Position numbers and translations under genes: made by a program. Positions 1 to 5,448 of a DNA stretch of 5,448 nucleotides are shown here, piece after piece. Source of the stretch: an uncultured Collinsella sp. Lineage in GTDB: Bacteria; Actinomycetota; Coriobacteriia; Coriobacteriales; Coriobacteriaceae. The notes beneath the pieces are model-generated. The model made no database searches. It was not told the origin of the DNA and worked only from the letters and a program-made list of their open reading frames with translations. Numbering within the stretch: the first letter of the stretch is position 1; the number at the start of each line of letters is the position of its first letter. The DNA lies in assembly GCA_902492825.1 (NCBI GenBank), contig CABUMZ010000119.1:1-5448 (forward strand), read 5' to 3'.

Positions 1-1068
1 GTACTTGTCCTGGAAGTAGCGCAGGCCGTCCTCGTAGTCGCGGTCGCCGGTGCCCAGCACCGCCACCTGCACGCCGCCGGCCAGGATGCGGTCGAGCGCG
101 TACATGACCAGGTCCATGCCCTTCTGGCGCGTCAGACGCGTGACCATGACCATAAGCGGACGGTCGTCGCGAACCTCGAGCCCCAGCTCTTCCTGCAGCT
201 TGGCCTTGCACACGGCCTTGCCAGAACGGTCCTCGACGGTGTAGTTAGCGGCAATGCGCTTGTCGGTCGCCGGGTCAAAGCCTGCCACATCAATGCCGTT
301 CAGGATACCCTGCAGCGCGTAGGAACGCTCGCGCAAAACGCCGTCCAGGCCCTCGCCAAATTCGGGCGTCTGGATCTCGTTGGCATAGGTGGGGCTCACT
401 GTAGTGATGGCGTCGGCATAGCGCAGGGCTCCCAGCATGTAGTTGATGCTGCAGGCGTCGCAACGCAGCTGCGAGGCAGCCGCCGGAATATGCGCCACAC
501 CCAGGATGTCCTCCATCACGGTGTCGCTAAACTGGCCCTGGAACGCCACGTTGTGGATCGAGAACACGGTCTTGACGCGGTCGTACAGCGGCAGGCCCTG
601 GTAGAACTCGCGCAAAAACACGGGCGCCAGTGCCGTCTGCCAGTCGTTGCAGTGCAGGATGTCGCACTCAAAGCCGGCCGGTAGGTGCTGCAGGCTCTCG
701 GTGATGGCCTTGGAGAAGAACGCAAAACGCTCGCCGTCGTCAAAGAAGCCGTACGGATATTCGCGCGCAAAGTAGCGCTCGTTGTCGATGAACATATAGG
801 TGACGCCGTCGTGCTCGAGCTTCTCGAGACCGCAGTACTCGTTACGCCAGCCCAGGCTCACGTAAAAGTCGGAGAAGTGCTCCATTTGCGCCTTGTACTC
901 GTCCTTGATGGTGGCGTACTTGGGCACCATCACGATGACTTCGGCGCCGGCGCGCACGAGCGCCGCAGGCAGCGAGCCCGCTACGTCGCCCAGGCCACCG
1001 GTCTTTACAAACGGCGCGCACTCGGCCGAGGCAAACACGATCTGCATCTTTTTGCTGGTATCAGCCAT
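1..1068 (-). CDS. glgA: Glycogen synthase GlgA (ADP-glucose), 3' end beyond window
   Basis: Transfers glucose from ADP-glucose to the non-reducing end of an alpha-1,4-glucan (GT5 family, GT-B fold, cytoplasmic). The frame is open for 356 codons to the left edge with no stop. Seen: the ADP-glucose loop KTGGLGDV at residues 22-29, CNDWQTALAP at 140-149, HNVAFQG at 172-178, VSPTYANE at 224-231, LNGID at 256-260, and TRLTRQKG at 310-317. In the last motif R311 and K316 match E. coli GlgA R300 and K305. Family members are about 480 residues, so roughly 120 C-terminal residues, including the catalytic Glu region, lie outside. I chose the ATG at 1066-1068 because GGGAG sits 5 nt upstream of it. An in-frame ATG at 1078-1080 would add four residues (MGDN) but has no Shine-Dalgarno sequence. 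It is the last glg gene visible, 90 nt after glgD and behind a strong hairpin. Confidence 0.96.
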   Translation of the reverse strand, partial: MADTSKKMQIVFASAECAPFVKTGGLGDVAGSLPAALVRAGAEVIVMVPKYATIKDEYKAQMEHFSDFYVSLGWRNEYCGLEKLEHDGVTYMFIDNERYFAREYPYGFFDDGERFAFFSKAITESLQHLPAGFECDILHCNDWQTALAPVFLREFYQGLPLYDRVKTVFSIHNVAFQGQFSDTVMEDILGVAHIPAAASQLRCDACSINYMLGALRYADAITTVSPTYANEIQTPEFGEGLDGVLRERSYALQGILNGIDVAGFDPATDKRIAANYTVEDRSGKAVCKAKLQEELGLEVRDDRPLMVMVTRLTRQKGMDLVMYALDRILAGGVQVAVLGTGDRDYEDGLRYFQDKY

Positions 1069-1073
1069 ATTGT

Positions 1074-1078
1074 CTCCC
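1074..1078 (-). promoter_or_regulatory. Ribosome binding site of glgA
   Basis: GGGAG on the minus strand lies 5 nt before the ATG at 1066-1068. It overlaps the upstream in-frame ATG at 1078-1080, so it favours the downstream start. It lies 13 nt beyond the 3' foot of the stem-loop at 1092-1127, so the hairpin leaves it accessible. Confidence 0.7.
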
Positions 1079-1091
1079 ATGTTGTTATTCG

Positions 1092-1127
1092 AGAATAGCC
1101 GCCAGGCGCGAACCGGGCGGCTATTCT
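1092..1127 (-). promoter_or_regulatory. Intercistronic stem-loop between glgD and glgA
   Basis: Perfect 12-bp inverted repeat: transcript arms AGAATAGCCGCC (1127 down to 1116) and GGCGGCTATTCT (1103 down to 1092) with a 12-nt loop. After one mismatch the loop could pair further (two G-C and one G-U). The stem begins 31 nt after the glgD stop and ends 23 nt before the glgA ATG. No U-tract follows on the minus strand (next bases CGAATAAC) and none on the plus strand, so a classical intrinsic terminator is not supported. It could be a leaky terminator or attenuator, an mRNA processing or stabilising element that sets glgA level relative to glgPCD, or a protein-binding palindrome. The structure is seen directly. 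Its function is inference. Confidence 0.75.
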
Positions 1128-1158
1128 ACATGTTACGAGCGATGTTGCGGTGCCAAAG

Positions 1159-2286
1159 CTAGCTCGCGTTGGTGATATCAGAAGTTAACGGGGCCTTTCC
1201 CAGCACCAGGATGTTCTCGGGCGTGCCGCGAAGCTCGGTGTTGGTGGGAACCACGTTGTTCTTGTCCAGGATGGCGTTCTCAACGCGGGCGCCGCTCTTG
1301 ATGACGCAGCTCTGGTTGATGATCGAGTTGGTCACCGAGGCGCCTTCCTCGACCACAACGCCGCGCGACAGGATCGAGTTGCGCACGGTGCCCTTGATGA
1401 TGCAGCCGGCCGAGATGATCGAGTTGCACGCGTGGCTACCGGTCGCATAGCGCGAAGGCGGCACGTCATGAGCCTTGGTCAGGATCGGGCGCTCGGGGTC
1501 AAAGAGCTGGTCGGCCACGGTCTGGTCGAGCAGGTCCATGCTGCGGCGATACAGCGACTTTTCGCTAAACACGCCCACGACCTCGCCCTTGTACTCATAG
1601 CTGCACACGTCGATGTTGCCAAAGTCGCCCTGTAGCGCCTCGAGCAGGTCCAGATAGTCGGCAGCCTGGTAGTGGTCGATGATCTCGAGCAGCGTCTCGC
1701 GGTTGACGATGCAGCAGTCCATAGAGGCGTTGTCGCCGTACACGACGCCGGCGCTCACGCCCGTCAGACGGCCGTTCTCGTTGATTTGCAGCTTGGTCTC
1801 GTCATCGACGTTGCGCGTGGCCTTGCAGTACACCACGGTCATCTGGGCACCGGAGTTCTCGTGCGCGTCGATGATGGTGTTGAGGTCCATGTTAAAGATG
1901 ATGTTGGTGCCCATCATCACAACATAGGGCTTGTCAGAGCGCTGGAACAGCGTCTTGTTGGAGATGATGTCGCGCAGTAAGAAGCGCATGCCGCCCTTGG
2001 TGGTGCCATACGCGTTGCCAGGCACCATGAACAGGCCGCCCTTCTTGCGGTCCAGGCCCCAGTCCTTGCCCGAGCCCACGTGGTCGATCAGGGAACGGTA
2101 GTTACCCGGCATGACGACACCGACGGTCTTGATGCCGGCATTCATCATGTTGGACAGCGGAAAGTCGATCAGGCGGTAGCGACCCAAAAACGGGACGGAC
2201 GCGATGGGGCGGTCCTTGAGCAGCACGCTGCCGTAGGTCGAAGAGTAGTTAGCGGTGATATAACCGATGGCCTTGCGATTGATCAT
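1159..2286 (-). CDS. glgD: GlgD, non-catalytic regulatory subunit of ADP-glucose pyrophosphorylase
   Basis: A 375-residue GlgC paralogue with an N-terminal nucleotidyltransferase-like domain (about 1-250) and a C-terminal left-handed beta-helix (about 285-350, hexapeptide-like repeats such as SIISAGCIIKGTV). It shares FxGRYRLIDFPLSN (33-46) with GlgC (GGKFRIIDFSLSN), but the catalytic positions are changed. The GGxGxRL loop is replaced by ITANYSSTYGS (10-20). The metal Asp of GlgC SGDH is Asn128. The EKP lysine is Gly180. The WKDVGT motif is VVGVFS. It is therefore probably inactive alone and modulates GlgC in a mixed oligomer, as shown for Firmicutes GlgC/GlgD pairs. I chose the ATG at 2284-2286, four bases after the glgC stop. 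The in-frame start at 2325 would add 13 unconserved residues inside glgC. The stop is TAG at 1159-1161. Confidence 0.94.
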   Translation of the reverse strand: MINRKAIGYITANYSSTYGSVLLKDRPIASVPFLGRYRLIDFPLSNMMNAGIKTVGVVMPGNYRSLIDHVGSGKDWGLDRKKGGLFMVPGNAYGTTKGGMRFLLRDIISNKTLFQRSDKPYVVMMGTNIIFNMDLNTIIDAHENSGAQMTVVYCKATRNVDDETKLQINENGRLTGVSAGVVYGDNASMDCCIVNRETLLEIIDHYQAADYLDLLEALQGDFGNIDVCSYEYKGEVVGVFSEKSLYRRSMDLLDQTVADQLFDPERPILTKAHDVPPSRYATGSHACNSIISAGCIIKGTVRNSILSRGVVVEEGASVTNSIINQSCVIKSGARVENAILDKNNVVPTNTELRGTPENILVLGKAPLTSDITNAS

Positions 2287-2290
2287 CGGA

Positions 2291-3439
2291 TCATTCCCCC
2301 TTCCCGATAACGACGTCATTTCCAACGACGGCCGTATCCTTGGTGGTATCGACAGAGCCGAGCTTCACGCCCTCTTCGACCGTGGAGTTCTCGCCCAAAA
2401 TAGCGCGGCAGATGTGCGCGCCGCTCTTAACGTGCGCACCCGGCAGCAGTACGGAATCCTCGACCACGGCGCGCTCCTCGATGATGACATCGGTCGAAAG
2501 GATCGAGTGGCGAGCGGTGCCGTAGATCTTGCAGCCGTTGGAGACCAGGCAGTCGTCCAGGCGACCATCCGGACCAATGTAGTGCGGCGGTCGCGTGGTG
2601 ATGTTGGACATGATGGGGAAGTGCTTGTCAAACAGATCGAACTCGGGGTTGTTGCCCAACAGGTCCATCGAGGTCTCGTGGAAGCTGGCGATAGTGCCGA
2701 CGTCCTTCCAAAAACCGTGGAACTCGTAGCTGTACAGGCGCTTGCCCTCGCCGAGCAGCTTGGGGATGATGTCCTTGCCAAAGTCGTGGCTCGAGCGCTG
2801 GTCCAGAGCGTCCTCCTCGAGTGCCTCGATCAGCACGTCGGCCGAGAAGATGTAGATGCCCATGGATGCGAGGTTCGAATCGGGCTTATCGGGCTTCTCG
2901 GTGAACTTGGTGATGCGGCCGTCCTCGGGGTCGGTGGTCAGGATGCCAAAGCGGCTGGCCTCCTCCCACGGCACGGGCATAACGCTAACCGTGAGGTCGG
3001 CGTTGTTCTCAATGTGCGTCTTGAGCATCTTGCGGTAGTCCATGCGATACAGATGATCGCCCGAAAGAATCAGGACATACTTGGGATCGTTGGCCTTGAT
3101 GTAATCGAGGTTCTGCGTAATGGCGTCGGCCGTGCCCGCGTACCAGGCGCCGCCGGTCTGCGTCTCGTACGGCGGCAGGATTGACACGCCGCCGTCACGG
3201 CTGTCCAGATCCCACGCCTCGCCGGAGCCCACATAGGCATGCAGCAGGTAGGGGCGATACTGCGTCAGAACGCCCACCGTGTCGATGCCCGAGTTGGAGC
3301 AGTTGGAGAGCGAGAAGTCGATAATGCGGAACTTGCCACCAAAGCTAACCGCCGGCTTGGCGATCTTTTGGGTGAGTGCCCCCAATCGGCTGCCCTGTCC
3401 TCCTGCGAGGAGCATCGCGATGCATTCTTTCTTACTCAT
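2291..3439 (-). CDS. glgC: Glucose-1-phosphate adenylyltransferase (ADP-glucose pyrophosphorylase) GlgC
   Basis: Makes ADP-glucose and PPi from ATP and glucose-1-phosphate, the first committed step of bacterial glycogen synthesis (cytoplasm). It has 382 residues, close to Gram-positive GlgC and about 50 shorter than E. coli GlgC. Seen: nucleotide loop LAGGQGSRL (11-19), KPAVSFGGKFRIIDFSLSNC (28-47), WYAGTADA (99-106, Y100), metal Asp128 in SGDH, MPVPWEEASRFG (154-165), Lys182 of EKP for glucose-1-phosphate (E. coli K195), ASMGIYIF (191-198), SSHDFGKDIIPKL (216-228), and WKDVGT (244-249). A left-handed beta-helix follows from about 295. All catalytic residues are present. E. coli effector residue K39 corresponds to K25, but R40 corresponds to I26. 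The ATG at 3437-3439 has a strong RBS. The stop TGA lies four bases before glgD. Confidence 0.98.
   Translation of the reverse strand: MSKKECIAMLLAGGQGSRLGALTQKIAKPAVSFGGKFRIIDFSLSNCSNSGIDTVGVLTQYRPYLLHAYVGSGEAWDLDSRDGGVSILPPYETQTGGAWYAGTADAITQNLDYIKANDPKYVLILSGDHLYRMDYRKMLKTHIENNADLTVSVMPVPWEEASRFGILTTDPEDGRITKFTEKPDKPDSNLASMGIYIFSADVLIEALEEDALDQRSSHDFGKDIIPKLLGEGKRLYSYEFHGFWKDVGTIASFHETSMDLLGNNPEFDLFDKHFPIMSNITTRPPHYIGPDGRLDDCLVSNGCKIYGTARHSILSTDVIIEERAVVEDSVLLPGAHVKSGAHICRAILGENSTVEEGVKLGSVDTTKDTAVVGNDVVIGKGE
2296..2305 (-). promoter_or_regulatory. Ribosome binding site of glgD inside the end of glgC
   Basis: The minus-strand run GGGAAGGGGG forms the last codons of glgC and ends 9 nt before the glgD ATG at 2286. 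With the glgC stop TGA (2291-2293) only 4 nt before that ATG, the arrangement points to translational coupling of the two subunits. It also supports the 2286 start over the longer 2325 option. Confidence 0.6.
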
Positions 3440-3545
3440 CGATTTCTCCTTCTGTCATCGATGTTTCTAACCCATTAGCGGAGGGCACGGCGCCTGGTCG
3501 CGCCCACTGAATAATGCCGTGCTGGCATAAGGGAGCTCGCGGCCT
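3440..3545 (-). other. glgP-glgC intergenic spacer with two short inverted repeats
   Basis: 106 bases separate the glgP stop from the glgC start. In transcript order there is ATGCC-AGCAC-GGCAT (3528-3514), then GGCGC-GACCAG-GCGCC (3504-3489), then the glgC RBS. Both stems are only 5 bp and neither is followed by a run of U, so I do not call a terminator. I see no convincing -35/-10 pair. The spacing is compatible with either readthrough from glgP or an unrecognised internal promoter. Confidence 0.4.
3446..3453 (-). promoter_or_regulatory. Ribosome binding site of glgC
   Basis: AGAAGGAG on the minus strand lies 6 nt before the ATG at 3437-3439. It is the strongest Shine-Dalgarno sequence in the window and fixes the glgC start. 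An upstream ATG at 3456-3458 lies in another frame and has no such sequence. Confidence 0.85.
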
Positions 3546-5448
3546 TTACGCGTGCCAGATCTCGTCGCGGTACTCGCGAATGGTGCGGTCGCTCGAGAAC
3601 CAGCCGCTCGAGGCGGTGTTGAGCAGGGCCTTGCGGTTCCAGGTCTCCTGGTCGCCGTAGCTGCCGGTGAGCCTTTCCCATGCATCAACGTAGCTGCGGA
3701 AATCGGCCATGACCAGGTCGGGGTCGTTGTTGTTCATAAGCTCGTTGTAGATGCTCTCGAAGTTGCCCGAAAGACCCGCAAAGGTGTTGTCCTTGAGCTC
3801 GTCCATCACACGGCCCAGACGCTCGCGGTCGCCGTTGAGGGTATCCCACGCAAAGTAGCTGTTGGATGCCCAGAGCTGCTCGACCTCGGGAGCGGTCAGG
3901 CCAAAGATGGCCTCGTTCTCGCGGCCGGCCAGGTCTGCGATCTCGATGTTGGCGCCGTCGAGGGTGCCCAGCGTAATGGCGCCGTTCATCATGAGCTTCA
4001 TGTTGGACGTGCCCGAGGCCTCCTTGCCGGCCGTGGAGATCTGCTCCGAGATCTCGGCGGCAGGGTAGATGAGCTGGGCGTTGCTCACGCGGAAGTTGGG
4101 GATAAAGCAGACCTTCATGACCTCGTTGACGCGCGGGTCGTTGTTGATGACATCGGCCACGGAGTTAATGAGGCGGATGGTCTCCTTGGCGAAGGTGTAG
4201 CTCGAGGCTGCCTTGCCACTAAAGATGAAGGTCGTCGGCGTCACGTGGAAATTGGGATCGGCGATGCGACGGTTGTAGATGTCCATCACCTTCATGATGT
4301 TCATGAGCTGGCGCTTGTAGGCGTGGAAGCGCTTTGCCTGAACATCGAAGACGGTATTGGGGTCGATGACCAGACCGGTCTCGGCCTTAACGTAGGCAGC
4401 CAGACGCTCCTTGTTGGCGCGCTTGGAGGCGCCTACGGCCTTCAGGAACTCGGTGTCGTCCTTAAACTCCTTGAGCTTCTCCAGCTCAAAGGCGTCCTTC
4501 AGCCAGCCATCGCCAATGGCCTCGGTCACGAGCTTGGCGTAGGTGGGGTTGGCCTCGGCAAAGAAGCGGCGGTGCGAGATGCCGTTGGTCTTGTTGTTGA
4601 ACTTCTCGGGCGTAAGGGCATAGAAGTCCTTGAGCACGATGTTCTTGATGATGTCGGAGTGGATCTTGGCCACACCGTTGACGCTGTGGCTGCAGATCAC
4701 GGACAGGTTGGCCATGCGAATCTCGCCGTCCCACAGAATGGCGGTCTGGCGCAGACGCTCCTGCCAGCCCTCCTGCGTAGTGTCGAACGACTCGTGCCAA
4801 CGACGGCTGATCTCGTCGATGATCTGGTACACGCGGGGGAGGAGCTTGGAGAACGTGCCGATGGGCCACTTCTCCAGAGCCTCGGGAAGGATAGTATGGT
4901 TGGTGTAGCTCACGACCTGCGTCACGATATTCCAGGCGTCGTCCCACTCGAGCTTCTTTTCGTCGATGAGGATGCGCATGAGCTCGGGGCCGCACATGGC
5001 GGGGTGCGTGTCGTTGGTGTGGATGGCCACAAACTGCGGCAGCAGCTCCCAGTTCTCGCCGTGCTCCTTCTCAAAGGTGTCGAGCAGGCTGTAGATGCCG
5101 GCCGAGACAAACAGGTACTCCTGCTTCAGGCGCAGCAGTCGACCGTGCTCGCCGGCGTCGTTGGGGTAGAGGATGGCGCTGATGGCCTCGGCCTCGGCAC
5201 GCTCGGCATCGGCCAGGGCATAGTCTCCGCGGTTGAAGGCCTCCAGATTGAAGTGCTCTTCGACCGGCTCGGCAGCCCAGACGCGCAGCTTGTTGACGGT
5301 CTCGGCGGCATAGCCCACAACAGGGATGTCATAGGGGACGGCCAGGATATCCTGCGTGTCCACCGTGCGGTAGAACGTGCGGCCGTTCTCCTCAAAGCCC
5401 TCAACGTGGCCACCAAACTTGATGGTCACGGCCTTGTCCTGACGGCGG
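3546..5448 (-). CDS. glgP: Glycogen/starch phosphorylase GlgP, 5' end beyond window
   Basis: A PLP-dependent GT35 phosphorylase that releases glucose-1-phosphate from alpha-1,4-glucan ends. The frame is open to the right edge (about 633 codons), so the GTG at 5427-5429 is an internal valine and not the start. Numbering from that valine: ILAVPYDIPVVGY (28-40), HTNDTHPAMCGPELMRIL (137-154), SHSVNGVAKIHSDI (247-260, H248 matching rabbit H377), KFNNKTNGISHRRF (276-289), VQAKRFHAYKRQL (363-375, R367 and K372 matching rabbit R569 and K574), FSGKAA (403-408), NFRVSNAQ (445-452), and KEASGTSNMK (469-478). K478, at 3996-3998, is the PLP lysine (rabbit K680). The C-terminus is complete, ending IWHA with TAA at 3546-3548. 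Bacterial family members are about 800-815 residues, so roughly 170-185 N-terminal residues are missing. MalP (maltodextrin phosphorylase) shares these motifs, but the glg context favours glycogen. Confidence 0.96.
   Translation of the reverse strand, partial: RRQDKAVTIKFGGHVEGFEENGRTFYRTVDTQDILAVPYDIPVVGYAAETVNKLRVWAAEPVEEHFNLEAFNRGDYALADAERAEAEAISAILYPNDAGEHGRLLRLKQEYLFVSAGIYSLLDTFEKEHGENWELLPQFVAIHTNDTHPAMCGPELMRILIDEKKLEWDDAWNIVTQVVSYTNHTILPEALEKWPIGTFSKLLPRVYQIIDEISRRWHESFDTTQEGWQERLRQTAILWDGEIRMANLSVICSHSVNGVAKIHSDIIKNIVLKDFYALTPEKFNNKTNGISHRRFFAEANPTYAKLVTEAIGDGWLKDAFELEKLKEFKDDTEFLKAVGASKRANKERLAAYVKAETGLVIDPNTVFDVQAKRFHAYKRQLMNIMKVMDIYNRRIADPNFHVTPTTFIFSGKAASSYTFAKETIRLINSVADVINNDPRVNEVMKVCFIPNFRVSNAQLIYPAAEISEQISTAGKEASGTSNMKLMMNGAITLGTLDGANIEIADLAGRENEAIFGLTAPEVEQLWASNSYFAWDTLNGDRERLGRVMDELKDNTFAGLSGNFESIYNELMNNNDPDLVMADFRSYVDAWERLTGSYGDQETWNRKALLNTASSGWFSSDRTIREYRDEIWHA

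Noticed and set aside
685..1098. Plus-strand 137-codon open frame opposite glgA
   Set aside because: It is fully explained as a shadow of glgA and the hairpin spacer. I see no motif and no RBS.
1092..1127. Classical intrinsic terminator after glgD, or convergent on the plus strand
   Set aside because: The stem is strong, but no run of U or T follows on either strand. I record it as a stem-loop of unknown role.
2267..3184. Plus-strand 305-codon open frame lying over glgC
   Set aside because: It is antisense to a clear, complete glgC. The translation is a Val/Asp/Ala/His-rich mirror with no recognisable domain, typical of GC-rich shadow frames.
3467..3688. Small minus-strand open frames (68-73 codons) spanning the end of glgP and the glgP-glgC spacer
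   Set aside because: Arg/Pro/Ala-rich frames overlapping the glgP coding end. There is no RBS and no recognisable domain.
4486..4995. Second minus-strand open frame of 169 codons inside glgP
   Set aside because: It is an alternative frame of glgP. It is Arg/His-rich low-complexity protein with no family signal, whereas the glgP frame carries all the phosphorylase motifs.
5427..5429. GTG as the start of the phosphorylase gene
   Set aside because: The frame stays open to the window edge (upstream codons read RRQDKA), and the protein lacks the N-terminal roughly 180 residues of the family, so this is an internal valine.

Overview
The window holds four consecutive genes of a bacterial glycogen metabolism cluster, all on the minus strand. 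In transcription order (right to left) they are glgP (glycogen phosphorylase, 5' end cut by the right edge), glgC (ADP-glucose pyrophosphorylase, complete), glgD (non-catalytic GlgC paralogue, complete) and glgA (ADP-glucose-dependent glycogen synthase, 3' end cut by the left edge). Coding sequence fills nearly everything. The only gaps are about 106 bases between glgP and glgC, 4 bases between glgC and glgD, and 90 bases between glgD and glgA. I see no mobile element, tRNA, rRNA, CRISPR array or phage gene.

Layout: 1-1068 is glgA (first 356 codons). 1069-1158 is a spacer with a perfect 12-bp stem-loop and the glgA ribosome binding site. 1159-2286 is glgD. 2287-2290 is the short junction to glgC. 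2291-3439 is glgC. 3440-3545 is a spacer with the strong glgC ribosome binding site and two weak inverted repeats. 3546-5448 is glgP, covering about the last 633 codons.

How the genes work together: GlgC makes ADP-glucose from glucose-1-phosphate and ATP, probably as a mixed oligomer with GlgD, which has lost the catalytic residues. GlgA adds glucose from ADP-glucose to the growing alpha-1,4-glucan. GlgP releases glucose-1-phosphate again by phosphorolysis. Synthesis and breakdown are thus encoded together. The branching enzyme (glgB) and debranching enzyme (glgX or pulA) are not in this window.

Organism: the DNA is GC-rich with mostly G/C-ending codons, and the cluster has the GlgC/GlgD pair best known from Firmicutes. 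That combination, with the general look of the proteins, suggests a GC-rich anaerobic gut-type Gram-positive. My best guess is a Coriobacteriia member such as Collinsella, but this is recall-based inference and has not been searched. The window looks like ordinary core metabolism. I did not find an undescribed system. The best leads for a second look are the intercistronic hairpin before glgA and the regulation of the GlgC/GlgD pair.
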